A DNA stretch of 64,000 nt from Phascolarctobacterium sp. (GCA_020024105.1 JAHHUH010000005.1:1-64000); one strand, 5' to 3'; counted from the first letter of the stretch, positions 8,231 through 17,149 are shown. The notes: generated by a model not told the origin, from the sequence alone. Translations and numbers: made by a program.

Positions 8231-10066
8231 ATGAAGAGTGAAGAAAATATTGCTTTAATTAAGCAAGAATTATCCGACTTCAAAATGGATCTCGGTTCTA
8301 TCAAAGAACTGTTAGACGTTAAAGTTACTACAGCTAAAAAATTGACTGTAGACGAGTATCAATCCATTTCTGTAATTCTCGCCGAAAAATTGGGTCGTGA
8401 GATCTTCTTAAATAAACAAGTTGATCCCTCCATTCTCGGTGGTATCATCGTTCAAGTTGGTGATAAGGTATATGATGCTTCCGCTCTCCGCAAGCTGAGA
8501 AAAATGGAAGTAGTAATGAATGGCATTGACATTCATGAATATTCCTTGGAAAAACCTGAAGAGATGACCGATGCTATCAGCAAAAAGCTTGAGAATTATA
8601 ATGTGGATGCTGATCTCGAAGAAGTAGGTATCGTAGAAAAAATCGGTGACGGTATCGCTACTGTTATCGGTATGAAAAATGCAATGGCTGGCGAATTAGT
8701 AGAGCTTCCCCATGGCGTATCCGGCATGGTTCAAAACTTGAACCAAGATTCCGTTGGTATCGTACTTATGGGTGGCGAAACCGCTATTAAAGAAGGCGAC
8801 CTGGTTCGTCGTACTGGCCGTATCATGGAAGTTCCCGTAGGCGAAGCTCTGCTGGGCCGTGTTGTAAGTGCAACTGGTACTCCGATTGATGGCAAAGGCG
8901 AAATCGTTGCTGCTGAATATCGTCCTGTTGAATCTCCTGCACATGGTATTGCAGACCGTCAATCCGTTGATACTCCGTTACAAACCGGTATCAAATGTAT
9001 CGACGCCTTGGTACCTATCGGACGTGGCCAACGCGAGTTGATCATCGGTGACCGTGGTACTGGTAAGACTGCAGTTGCAATCGACACCATTATTAACCAA
9101 AAAGGCTTGGGCGTAACCTGCATTTATGTAGCTATCGGCCAAAAAGCTTCTAATATCGCTCGTATTGTTCGTACTTTGGAACAACACGGTGCTATGGAAT
9201 ACACCATTATCGTAGCTGCTACTGCTGCTGACTCTGCTCCGCTGCAATACCTGGCTCCCTATGCTGGTGTAACTATGGCAGAATACTTCATGGATCAAGG
9301 TAAAGACGTTCTCTGCGTATACGATGACTTGTCCAAGCATGCTGTTGCATACCGCGCAATGTCCTTGCTGCTTCGTCGTCCTCCCGGACGTGAAGCTTAT
9401 CCCGGTGACGTATTCTACTTGCACTCTCGTCTGCTGGAACGCGCTGCAAAACTTAATAACACTGAGTTAAAAGGTGGCTCCATCACTGCATTGCCGATTA
9501 TTGAAACCTTGGCAGGCGACGTTGGTGGCTTCATTCCGACTAACGTAATTTCTATTACTGATGGTCAGATCTTCCTCGAATCCGAATTGTTCTATGCTGG
9601 TATTCGTCCTGCTATCAACTCCGGTTTGTCCGTATCCCGTGTAGGCGGCGCTGCACAAATTAAAGCTATGAAATCCGTTGCAGGTACTCTGCGTTTGGAC
9701 TTGGCACAATATCGTGAATTGGCTGCTTTCGCTCAATTCGCTTCCGACTTGGATAAAGCTACCAAAGCTCAGTTGGAACGTGGCCAACGCTTGACCGAAT
9801 TGTTGAAACAAGGTCAATATTGCCCGTTGTCCGTTGAAAAACAAGTTATGTCCTTGTACTTAGGTACTAAAGGCTACTTGGATGACGTAGCAGTTAAAGA
9901 TGTAACTCGTTGCGAAAAAGAATTCTTGAACTTTATGGAAGTAAACCATCCTGAAGTTGGTGCAGACATCCGTAATACCAAGAAAATCACTGATGCAAAC
10001 GAAGAAGCATTGAAAAAAGCAATCACCGAGTTCAAGGAAACTTTTGTTGGCAGTGAAGTGAGGTGA
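8231..10066 (+). CDS. atpA: ATP synthase F1 alpha subunit with N-terminal delta C-domain (delta-alpha fusion)
   Basis: At 611 residues this is about 108 longer than a usual alpha subunit. Residues about 109-611 are a complete alpha: the start EEMTDAISKKLENYN aligns with the normal alpha N-terminus, Walker A is GDRGTGKT near 273 and the catalytic-site arginine region is intact. Residues about 28-95 resemble the C-terminal domain of delta (OSCP): the KVTTAKKLTVDEYQ lead-in, VDPSILGGI, then VGDKVYDAS and a short KLRKM helix. The delta N-terminal helical bundle is absent and no separate atpH lies in the operon. The start has a strong GGAGGTGAT. Alpha identity is certain; the delta assignment rests on motif recognition. 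Confidence 0.95.
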   Translation: MKSEENIALIKQELSDFKMDLGSIKELLDVKVTTAKKLTVDEYQSISVILAEKLGREIFLNKQVDPSILGGIIVQVGDKVYDASALRKLRKMEVVMNGIDIHEYSLEKPEEMTDAISKKLENYNVDADLEEVGIVEKIGDGIATVIGMKNAMAGELVELPHGVSGMVQNLNQDSVGIVLMGGETAIKEGDLVRRTGRIMEVPVGEALLGRVVSATGTPIDGKGEIVAAEYRPVESPAHGIADRQSVDTPLQTGIKCIDALVPIGRGQRELIIGDRGTGKTAVAIDTIINQKGLGVTCIYVAIGQKASNIARIVRTLEQHGAMEYTIIVAATAADSAPLQYLAPYAGVTMAEYFMDQGKDVLCVYDDLSKHAVAYRAMSLLLRRPPGREAYPGDVFYLHSRLLERAAKLNNTELKGGSITALPIIETLAGDVGGFIPTNVISITDGQIFLESELFYAGIRPAINSGLSVSRVGGAAQIKAMKSVAGTLRLDLAQYRELAAFAQFASDLDKATKAQLERGQRLTELLKQGQYCPLSVEKQVMSLYLGTKGYLDDVAVKDVTRCEKEFLNFMEVNHPEVGADIRNTKKITDANEEALKKAITEFKETFVGSEVR

Positions 10067-10073
10067 TTAACTA

Positions 10074-10961
10074 ATGGCTACTCCACGCGAGATTCATCGC
10101 CACATGAAGAGCGTAGGTAACATTGGTAAAATCACTAAAGCTATGAAGATGGTAGCTGCAGCAAGACTGAGAAGAGCTCAGGAACGTGCTGCTGCAAGCC
10201 GTCCGTATGCTATTAAGATTAAAGAAGTGTTGTCCAATGTTGTAAGTGACCCTAGTGTTCTTAGTGGTTTGGACGCCAAAAAACATCCTTTGCTGCAAAA
10301 ACGTAATGTTAAGAAGGTTGGCTATCTGGTACTCTGCTCCGATAAGGGCTTAGCAGGTGCTTATAGCTCCAACGCTCTTAAACTTGCTCTTGCTGAAATT
10401 ACCAAATGCGAAGACGAGGTAGTTGTCATTGCCTGCGGTCGTAAAGCAAGAGACTTCTTCAGCCGTCGTGGCTTCAATGTGATTAGTGCACATTTTGGCT
10501 TCTCCGACAGACCTGGCTACAATAATGCTGTAGATGTAGCACAAGATGCTATTAAACTTTTCGCCAGCGAAAAATTTGACGAATTGCATATTGTGTACAC
10601 TATCTTTAAAACTGCATTGTCCCAGATTCCTACCAGCGAATTGATTTTGCCGGTGGAACCTCCTAAGAGCGAGGGTCGGTCCAAAGCAAGCTTCATTTTT
10701 GAACCCGACGAAGATGAAACTCTTAAAGTTCTGGCTCCGAAATATTTGGAGACTGTTGTATATGCTGCGCTGGTACAATCTGCTGCCAGTGAATTGGGCT
10801 CTCGTATGACTGCAATGACTTCCGCAACCGATAATGCTGCGAAGCTGGTACAAAACCTTGAATTGTCCTATAACAAGGCACGTCAAGCAAGTATCACCCG
10901 CGAGCTGAACGAAATCGTTGGCGGTGTAGAAGCATTGAAGCAAGCTCAAGCAGAAAACTAA
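10074..10961 (+). CDS. atpG: ATP synthase F1 gamma subunit
   Basis: The central rotor shaft linking the c-ring to the catalytic head. The 295-residue protein has the N-terminal REIHRHMKSVGNIGKITKAM helix, the SDKGLAGAY segment near residue 89 and the C-terminal ARQASITRELNEIVGG helix that sits in the alpha/beta core. It lies between alpha and beta as usual. Length and motifs are normal, so the delta-alpha fusion has no obvious compensating change here. Confidence 0.97.
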   Translation: MATPREIHRHMKSVGNIGKITKAMKMVAAARLRRAQERAAASRPYAIKIKEVLSNVVSDPSVLSGLDAKKHPLLQKRNVKKVGYLVLCSDKGLAGAYSSNALKLALAEITKCEDEVVVIACGRKARDFFSRRGFNVISAHFGFSDRPGYNNAVDVAQDAIKLFASEKFDELHIVYTIFKTALSQIPTSELILPVEPPKSEGRSKASFIFEPDEDETLKVLAPKYLETVVYAALVQSAASELGSRMTAMTSATDNAAKLVQNLELSYNKARQASITRELNEIVGGVEALKQAQAEN

Positions 10962-10991
10962 TTTGAAGATATCAATAGGGAGGCTAAAACC

Positions 10992-12404
10992 TTGAATACA
11001 GGTAGAATAGTACAAGTTGTTGGTCCTGTTATCGACATCGAGTTCCCTCCTAAAAGCATGCCTGCTATCCTGAACGCTATCAAAATCGATGGTACTACTG
11101 ACGACGGTAAAGTAAAAATCCACCTTACCGCTGAAGTTATGCAACATATCGGCTACAATGTAGTTCGTGCCGTTGCTATGAGTTCTACCGACGGTCTTGT
11201 TCGCGGCATGGAAGCTGTAGATACTGGCGCTCCGATCAGCGTTCCCGTTGGTCCTGGCGTATTAGGTCGTATTTTCAACGTGCTTGGAGAAACTGTTGAC
11301 CATGATGATACTAAAGTTGAAGCTGCTGATTACTGGCCGATTCATAGACCGGCTCCCAGCTTTGACCAACAAGCAACAACTACTAAAATTTTAGAAACCG
11401 GCATTAAAGTCGTTGACCTTATCTGCCCCTACGCTTTAGGTGGTAAAGTTGGTCTGTTCGGCGGTGCTGGTGTTGGTAAAACCGTTATTATTATGGAGCT
11501 TATCCATAACATTGCAACTGCTCACGGTGGTTATTCCGTATTCGCAGGCGTTGGCGAACGTACTCGTGAAGGCAACGATCTGTGGGGCGAAATGAAAGAA
11601 TCTGGCGTTATCGATAAAACCGCTTTGGTTTACGGCCAGATGAACGAACCTCCTGGAGCTCGTATGCGTGTAGGCCTGACCGGCTTAACCATGGCAGAAT
11701 ACTTCCGTGATGTTGGCGGCCAAGACGTATTGCTGTTCGTAGATAATATCTTCCGTTTCATTCAAGCTGGTTCCGAAGTATCTGCATTGCTCGGTCGTAT
11801 GCCTTCTGCAGTAGGTTATCAACCTACCTTGGCAAACGATATCGGTGCATTGCAAGAACGTATTGCTTCCACCAAGACCGGTTCTATCACTTCCGTACAA
11901 GCAGTTTATGTTCCTGCGGATGACTTGACTGACCCGGCTCCGGCAGGCACCTTTGCCCATTTGGATGCAACCACTGTATTGTCCCGTCAAATTGCAGAGC
12001 TTGGTATTTATCCGGCAGTTGACCCGCTCGATTCCACCAGCCGTATCCTCGATCCGATTGTAATCGGTGAAGAACACTATCACGTTGCTCGTGGTGTACA
12101 AGCTATTCTGCAACGTTATAAAGAATTGCAAGATATCATCGCAATTCTGGGTATGGAAGAATTAAGCGAGGAAGACAAAGTTACCGTTGCTCGTGCTCGT
12201 AAAATTCAAAAATTCCTCAGCCAGGCATTCTTTGTTGCTGAACAATTTACCGGCCAACCTGGTCAATATGTTCCGCTGAAAGAAACCATTCGCGGCTTCA
12301 AAGAAATCCTCGAAGGCAAACATGACGATTTGCCGGAAGGCGCTTTCTACATGGTAGGTACCATTGATGACGCGGTTGCTAAGGCTGAAACCATGAAGGC
12401 TTAA
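10992..12404 (+). CDS. atpD: ATP synthase F1 beta subunit
   Basis: The catalytic subunit. It has 470 residues, with Walker A GGAGVGKT near residue 157, the GERTREGNDL motif carrying the catalytic Glu near 190, and the conserved SALLGRMPSAVGYQPTLA stretch. It starts at TTG 10992 behind GGGAGGC. No unusual insertions were seen. Confidence 0.98.
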   Translation: MNTGRIVQVVGPVIDIEFPPKSMPAILNAIKIDGTTDDGKVKIHLTAEVMQHIGYNVVRAVAMSSTDGLVRGMEAVDTGAPISVPVGPGVLGRIFNVLGETVDHDDTKVEAADYWPIHRPAPSFDQQATTTKILETGIKVVDLICPYALGGKVGLFGGAGVGKTVIIMELIHNIATAHGGYSVFAGVGERTREGNDLWGEMKESGVIDKTALVYGQMNEPPGARMRVGLTGLTMAEYFRDVGGQDVLLFVDNIFRFIQAGSEVSALLGRMPSAVGYQPTLANDIGALQERIASTKTGSITSVQAVYVPADDLTDPAPAGTFAHLDATTVLSRQIAELGIYPAVDPLDSTSRILDPIVIGEEHYHVARGVQAILQRYKELQDIIAILGMEELSEEDKVTVARARKIQKFLSQAFFVAEQFTGQPGQYVPLKETIRGFKEILEGKHDDLPEGAFYMVGTIDDAVAKAETMKA

Positions 12405-12405
12405 T

Positions 12406-12825
12406 ATGGCTAGACCGTTTACTTTTGAAATTGTAACGCCGGATAAGATGCTTTTTGTTTCTGAAGAAGTAACTTATGTAGGCTTTCGCGCATTGTCCGG
12501 TGGTATGGGCATTGAAGCAGGTCATATTCCTGTTATTGCCACACTGGATATTGCCCCGCTGAAGCTCCGTCTTACTGACGGTACCGAAAAAAGCTTTGCT
12601 GTTTGTGGCGGTTTCTTAGAAATGCAAAACAACAAATGCACTGTTTTGGCTACCATTGCTGAACCGGGCGATGACATTGACGTTGCTCGTGCCAATGCAG
12701 CTAAAGAACGTGCTGAAGCTAGACTCGCAGCTCGTACTGAAAGCCTTGATGTAGACCGTGCTAAATGCGCTTTGAAGAGAGCAGTAGCTCGTCTGCGTGC
12801 AAAAGAAATTCTCGGCAGAAAGTAA
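12406..12825 (+). CDS. atpC: ATP synthase F1 epsilon subunit
   Basis: Joins gamma to the c-ring and can inhibit ATP hydrolysis. The 139-residue protein has an N-terminal beta-sandwich (MGIEAGHIPVIA segment near residue 35) and a full C-terminal two-helix arm from about residue 90, so the inhibitory helices are present. It starts one base after atpD ends and is the last gene before the operon terminator. Confidence 0.96.
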   Translation: MARPFTFEIVTPDKMLFVSEEVTYVGFRALSGGMGIEAGHIPVIATLDIAPLKLRLTDGTEKSFAVCGGFLEMQNNKCTVLATIAEPGDDIDVARANAAKERAEARLAARTESLDVDRAKCALKRAVARLRAKEILGRK

Positions 12826-12844
12826 TCATTACAATGCCAAAAAA

Positions 12845-12880
12845 CCAACCCCGTTCCGTAAGGAGCGGGGTTATTTTTAT
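12845..12880 (+). terminator. Intrinsic terminator of the ATP synthase operon
   Basis: Near-perfect arms AACCCCGTTCC and GGAGCGGGGTT (12846-12871) with a GTAA loop, followed by ATTTTTATT. This is a strong rho-independent terminator. Confidence 0.9.
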
Positions 12881-12908
12881 TGCCTTTTTCCGTGAAAAAA
12901 GCTATAAT
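12879..12908 (+). promoter_or_regulatory. Predicted promoter for the small gene at 12.9 kb
   Basis: TTGCCT at 12879-12884 and TATAAT at 12903-12908 with an 18-base spacer, directly after the ATP synthase terminator and about 36 bases before the small open frame. Confidence 0.5.
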
Positions 12909-12943
12909 CTATATGCAACTATGTAGGTGAAGGGGGATGCAAA

Positions 12944-13129
12944 ATGTCTGATGCTATAGATAGTTTAGCTGGTTCTGCAATGCTGCATTTGAAGCAGGAT
13001 ATAGCATATTTGCGTCAATGCTTGGCAGAATGTACTGATGAGGAACAGAAAAAACAAATTCGTCGCGAATTGATGGAAAAGGAAACTCATTATAATATTC
13101 TTGCCGACCGTCAACGTATGCATATGTAA
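12944..13129 (+). CDS. Small hypothetical protein, 61 residues
   Basis: Not recognised. It is a highly charged, probably all-helical small protein with two Cys (near residues 26 and 30), no signal peptide and no membrane segment. Reasons to believe it is real: a ribosome site (GTGAAGGGGGATGC) before the ATG, a promoter just upstream and a dedicated hairpin terminator directly after the stop. It is a stand-alone transcription unit between the ATP synthase operon and murA. Confidence 0.65.
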   Translation: MSDAIDSLAGSAMLHLKQDIAYLRQCLAECTDEEQKKQIRRELMEKETHYNILADRQRMHM

Positions 13130-13130
13130 T

Positions 13131-13162
13131 GACCGGTATTTTACCGGTTATTTTTATTTTTC
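13131..13162 (+). terminator. Terminator after the small gene
   Basis: ACCGGT at 13132-13137 and ACCGGT at 13143-13148 form a 6-bp stem (the sequence is self-complementary) with an ATTTT loop, followed by TATTTTTATTTTT. Confidence 0.75.
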
Positions 13163-13174
13163 ACAAATAGAACA

Positions 13175-13204
13175 TTGATTAAATATAGTCAACAATGATA
13201 AAAT
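13175..13204 (+). promoter_or_regulatory. Predicted promoter for murA
   Basis: TTGATT at 13175-13180 and TAAAAT at 13199-13204, spacer 18. A moderate match, placed between the upstream terminator and the murA start. Confidence 0.4.
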
Positions 13205-13257
13205 AGCACTGTTAAGCTTTTTTGCTAAATTTAACTGTTAAGGCCTGGAGGATAGAT

Positions 13258-14517
13258 TTGGAGAAGTTAGTTGTAAAAGGTGGTAGGCGCCTGGAAGGCG
13301 TTGTTAAGACCAGTGGTGCTAAAAATGCAGTTTTACCCGTTATCGCTGCCTCTATTTTAGGTTCCACTCCCAGTCATTTGGATGAAGTACCCATGCTGGA
13401 AGACGTCTTTACCATTAGTAAAGTTTTGAAATGCTTGGGTATTAAGGTGGATCATCAAGAGCCACATATTTTAGATATAGATAGTACGGAAATTACCTCC
13501 TGCGAGGCACCCTACGAGCTGGTACGTAATATGCGTGCTTCCTTCCTCGTTATGGGACCCCTGCTGGCACGCAAGGGCAGAGCTAGGATTTCCATGCCCG
13601 GTGGTTGCGCCATTGGTGCTCGTCCTATTGATATTCACTTGAAGGGCTTTGAAGCCTTGGGCGTGGTTATTGAGCAGGGTCATGGCTATATAGAAGCCAG
13701 TGCGCCCCAAGGCTTACGGGGAACCACCATTTATTTTGACTTCCCCAGCGTAGGTGCTACTGAAAATTTAATGATGGCTGCCTCCTTGGCCGAAGGCACT
13801 ACTATTTTGGAAAATGCTGCCGAAGAACCAGAAATTGTGGATTTAGCCAACTATCTGAATAAGATGGGGGCGAAGGTTCGTGGTGCAGGTACCAACGTTA
13901 TCCGTATCGAGGGTGTGGAAAAGCTACATGGTGCTGACTACACCATTATTCCCGACCGCATAGAGGCTGGTACCTATATGATTGCAGCCGCTATGACGGA
14001 TGGTGATGTAACCATTGAAAATGTCCTGCCGGAGCACCAGAAGCCCCTCATTGCCAAGCTGCGTGAGGCCGGTGTGACTGTGGATGAGGATATTGATAAA
14101 ATTCGAGTTATCGGTAACGGCAAGCTGAAGGCTGTATCCGTCAAGACCCTGCCCTATCCTGGCTTTCCTACGGATATGCAGGCACAGCTGATGGCCATGA
14201 TGGTTATCTCTGAGGGTAGCAGTAAGGTTACCGAAACTGTATTTGAAAATCGTTTTATGCATGTAGTAGAATTAAATCGGATGGGTGCAGATATTGTTAC
14301 CGAAGGCCGTAGTGCCGTGGTAAATGGCCCCTGCCACTTAACTGGCTGTGATGTACGTGCTACCGACCTGCGTGCCGGTGCGGCGATGATTTTGGCAGGC
14401 CTGGTAGCGGAAGGCACCACCTATATTGGTGATTTGTACCATATTGATCGTGGCTACGAGGGTATTGTCGAAAAGCTGCAGCAGCTGGGCGCCGATATCA
14501 AGCGAGTAGAGATGTAA
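13258..14517 (+). CDS. murA: UDP-N-acetylglucosamine 1-carboxyvinyltransferase
   Basis: First committed step of peptidoglycan synthesis: transfers enolpyruvate from PEP to UDP-GlcNAc. The open frame extends to 13222, but CTGGAGGAT at 13246-13254 points to TTG 13258, giving the standard N-terminus MEKLVVKGG and 419 residues. The active-site cysteine is present in GGCAIGARP near residue 117, so the enzyme is of the fosfomycin-sensitive type. The SGAKNAVLPVIAAS motif is at the N-terminus. An mreB homologue follows within 15 bases, tying wall precursor synthesis to cell shape. Confidence 0.97.
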   Translation: MEKLVVKGGRRLEGVVKTSGAKNAVLPVIAASILGSTPSHLDEVPMLEDVFTISKVLKCLGIKVDHQEPHILDIDSTEITSCEAPYELVRNMRASFLVMGPLLARKGRARISMPGGCAIGARPIDIHLKGFEALGVVIEQGHGYIEASAPQGLRGTTIYFDFPSVGATENLMMAASLAEGTTILENAAEEPEIVDLANYLNKMGAKVRGAGTNVIRIEGVEKLHGADYTIIPDRIEAGTYMIAAAMTDGDVTIENVLPEHQKPLIAKLREAGVTVDEDIDKIRVIGNGKLKAVSVKTLPYPGFPTDMQAQLMAMMVISEGSSKVTETVFENRFMHVVELNRMGADIVTEGRSAVVNGPCHLTGCDVRATDLRAGAAMILAGLVAEGTTYIGDLYHIDRGYEGIVEKLQQLGADIKRVEM

Positions 14518-14532
14518 AACAGGAGACAGAAA

Positions 14533-15555
14533 ATGTTTAAGAGTATGGATATTGGTATCGACCTTGGTACCGCGAATATTATTGTCTTTGTCAGAGGCAA
14601 GGGCGTTGTTTTAAATGAGCCTGCAGTAGTAGCTATTGATAAGACTCGTAATAAGGTTTTGGCCGTGGGTGATGATGCTCGCGAAATGTTAGGCCGTTCC
14701 CCGGGAAATATTATGGCTATCCGTCCTCTCAAGGAAGGTGTTATTGCTAATTACACCGTTACCCAAAAGCTGTTGAGCTATGTTATCAATAAAATTGCGG
14801 GCAAAAGCTTATTCTTTAAGCCCCGTGTTATGACCTGCGTACCCATTGGCATTACCTCCGTAGAAAAACGTGCGGTTATGGAAGCTACCACCCAGGGCGG
14901 TGCCTCCAAAACCTATCTGATTGAGGAGCCCTTGGCTGCTGCTTTAGGTGCAGGTATCGATATTTCCGTGCCCCGTGGCAATATGATTGTTGACGTAGGC
15001 GGTGGTACTACTGATGTGGCTGTCCTTAGCCTGGGGGGAATCGTAGTCAGCTCCTCCATCCGCATCGGCGGTGACCATTTTGATGAATCCATCATCGGCT
15101 ATGTAAAAAAGGTCCATGGTGTTTTGATTGGTGAAAGAACTGCGGAGGAAATAAAGAAAAGTATAGCTACTGTTTCTAAAAATGGTCGTGCGGATAGTAT
15201 TTCCGTCCGTGGTCGTGATATGGTAACCGGTCTTCCCACTACTTTTTCCGTTGTTTCTGATGACTGCCGCAAGGCTTTGGAGGATTCCATTATGTCCCTG
15301 ACGGCAACCGTCCGTGGCGTTCTGGAAAAATGCCCGCCGGAGCTGGCTGCCGATATCGTGGATAATGGTATTTATCTGACCGGTGGTGGTGCTTTACTGG
15401 ATGGTCTGGCTGAGGTGATGCAGGCAGAAACCGGTATTGAGGTCCATGTTCCGGAAAATCCCCTGGATTGTGTAGCAATAGGTACCGGTAAGGCTCTGGA
15501 AAATATTGACCAGCTGCATCCTGGTGCAATTTATACCTCTACTAATTTAGGCTAA
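14533..15555 (+). CDS. mreB: MreB/Mbl family rod-shape actin homologue
   Basis: A filament-forming bacterial actin that positions the cell-wall elongation machinery under the membrane. The 340-residue protein has the phosphate-1 motif DIGIDLGTANI, phosphate-2 MIVDVGGGTTDVAVLS near residue 155 and the adenosine motif LTGGGALLDGL near residue 285. Its position after murA matches the mbl neighbourhood of Bacillus, so Mbl may be the closer orthologue. Whether a second mreB exists elsewhere cannot be seen here. Confidence 0.93.
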   Translation: MFKSMDIGIDLGTANIIVFVRGKGVVLNEPAVVAIDKTRNKVLAVGDDAREMLGRSPGNIMAIRPLKEGVIANYTVTQKLLSYVINKIAGKSLFFKPRVMTCVPIGITSVEKRAVMEATTQGGASKTYLIEEPLAAALGAGIDISVPRGNMIVDVGGGTTDVAVLSLGGIVVSSSIRIGGDHFDESIIGYVKKVHGVLIGERTAEEIKKSIATVSKNGRADSISVRGRDMVTGLPTTFSVVSDDCRKALEDSIMSLTATVRGVLEKCPPELAADIVDNGIYLTGGGALLDGLAEVMQAETGIEVHVPENPLDCVAIGTGKALENIDQLHPGAIYTSTNLG

Positions 15556-15586
15556 GTAACGTTACTTAATTGTATAAAGGTCTTGT

Positions 15587-15628
15587 GGAAGGGACTGTTC
15601 TTTGGGAATGGTCCCTTCATGTCTTTTT
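15587..15628 (+). terminator. Intrinsic terminator after mreB
   Basis: GAAGGGAC (15588-15595) pairs with GTCCCTTC (15611-15618), followed by ATGTCTTTTTTT. It overlaps the leader of the next gene. Confidence 0.8.
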
Positions 15629-15664
15629 TTAGGCAAAAATTTAGAGAAGCATGAGGATAAGAAA

Positions 15665-17053
15665 ATGCAAAAATTTTTAATGTTTGTCGTATGTACACTT
15701 TGCTGTAGCCTATGGAGCCAGCTGGCCCAGGCTACGGAGCTGACTAATTTACGGAGCAGTATTAGTCCGGCCCGGGTAAGACTGGTTGTGGACAGTGATG
15801 GACCGATGAGCTATAAGGTGAAGGATGCCGGTGGCAAGCTGGAGCTGCAGCTGGATGCCAAGCTCCGGGACGCCAAGGTGCTCAATTTAAAGGACCATTA
15901 TGTCCAGAAGGCCGAGCTGGTCAGCAGGGGTGGGGAAAGCTTGCTCCGCATCAGCAAGAATGCCGACTGCCAGTATAAGGTTTATGCTCTGGAAAATCCC
16001 CAGCGCCTGGTGGTGGACGTCTTCCGTATTAACCTGATTAAGGAAAGCCAGGAGCTGGAGCCCGGTGTAGTCCATACCTATCTGCAGGACGAAATCAACG
16101 GCCAGCAGATACAGGCCCATGTAATAGCCATCAGCCCGGAGGCCAAGGTGGAGTTGCGTCCCTTTTCCGCAGCCGGTGCCTATAATGGACGTGGTCTTTT
16201 GACCAAAATGACCAGCCGCTACGGTATCCGTATTGCCATTAATGCCTCCTATTTTGACGGCTCCGGCTGGGTTATCGGCGTCAATAAGGACAGGGGGCAG
16301 CTGATGAGTGTTGATTCCTCTCCCCGCTCCGCCTATATTGATAATGGTCAGCAGCGGACCCTGGTTCAGGATGTAGCCTACCAGGGCATCCTCTACCTTC
16401 CCCAGGGACAAACTCTGGCAATCAAGGGCATGAACAGGGAAAGAATTGCCGAGGACGTGGTGCTTTACAATGAATATTATGCTTCCAGTACCAAAACCAA
16501 CCAGTGGGGCATGGAAATCAAGCTACAGGGGGACAGGGTAATCGATATCTCCAACCAGGGCAATATGTCCATTGAACCCGGTACCAGAGTTATTTCTGCC
16601 CATGGTAATGCTAATAAGGCTCTGTTAAGTCAGCTGCGTGTGGGTGATAGGGTAAAGCTGCGGGAAAGCCTGGGCTCCACCTTGGCTGAGCAGGCCAAAA
16701 TTCTGATTGGCGGCGGCCCCCTGCTATTGGAAAATGGCAAGGTCAATGTGCGTACCCGGGAGGAGCAGATTGCACCGGATATTGCCTGGGGTAGAGCTCC
16801 CCGTACGGCCATCGGCATGAAAAAGGACGGTACTGTCCTGCTGCTGGTTGTAGACGGCCGCAGCAATTTATCTAAGGGCCTGACCCTGGAGGAACTGGCA
16901 ACCTACTTCCTGCGTCTGGGAGCGCGTGACGCTCTAAATCTGGATGGTGGCGGCTCCAGCATTATGGTTATTGACGGCAAGGCTGTCAACCACCCCTCCG
17001 ATGGTCATGAAAGACCTGTCAGCATCGGGGTAGGTGTTTTCGCTAAGCATTAA
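15665..17053 (+). CDS. Exported AMIN-domain / phosphodiester glycosidase (NAGPA-like) protein
   Basis: A predicted secreted envelope protein. From the ATG at 15665 (462 residues) there is a signal peptide ending near QLAQA. Residues about 25-125 look like an AMIN domain (SPARVRLVVDSDGP, ending RLVVDVFRI), which usually targets proteins to peptidoglycan. Residues about 150-460 match the phosphodiester glycosidase / NAGPA family: AINASYFDG, APRTAIGMKKDG and the DALNLDGGGSSIM motif. The substrate is unknown, perhaps a wall or surface glycan phosphodiester. The open frame extends upstream to 15602, but that part runs through the terminator hairpin. Confidence 0.85.
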   Translation: MQKFLMFVVCTLCCSLWSQLAQATELTNLRSSISPARVRLVVDSDGPMSYKVKDAGGKLELQLDAKLRDAKVLNLKDHYVQKAELVSRGGESLLRISKNADCQYKVYALENPQRLVVDVFRINLIKESQELEPGVVHTYLQDEINGQQIQAHVIAISPEAKVELRPFSAAGAYNGRGLLTKMTSRYGIRIAINASYFDGSGWVIGVNKDRGQLMSVDSSPRSAYIDNGQQRTLVQDVAYQGILYLPQGQTLAIKGMNRERIAEDVVLYNEYYASSTKTNQWGMEIKLQGDRVIDISNQGNMSIEPGTRVISAHGNANKALLSQLRVGDRVKLRESLGSTLAEQAKILIGGGPLLLENGKVNVRTREEQIAPDIAWGRAPRTAIGMKKDGTVLLLVVDGRSNLSKGLTLEELATYFLRLGARDALNLDGGGSSIMVIDGKAVNHPSDGHERPVSIGVGVFAKH

Positions 17054-17057
17054 AAAT

Positions 17058-17092
17058 AAGGAGCACCGGCAATACCAGTGCTCCTTTTACTT
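17058..17092 (+). terminator. Intrinsic terminator after the NAGPA-like gene
   Basis: GGAGCAC (17060-17066) and GTGCTCC (17078-17084) followed by TTTTACTTTA. It may also serve the converging minus-strand gene less efficiently. Confidence 0.8.
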
Positions 17093-17149
17093 TAGGCATA
17101 TTAGCGTTTATTTATTCTTATGTAGAGCCGAAGCCTTCTTGGCAGAAGT

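Noticed and set aside
10350..11147. Antisense open frame of 265 codons across atpG and atpD
   Set aside because: It is opposite two highly conserved genes and spans their junction; no family resemblance and no promoter.
15556..15566. Palindrome GTAACGTTAC after mreB as an operator
   Set aside because: Short, directly before a terminator and without a promoter; not enough to call a site.
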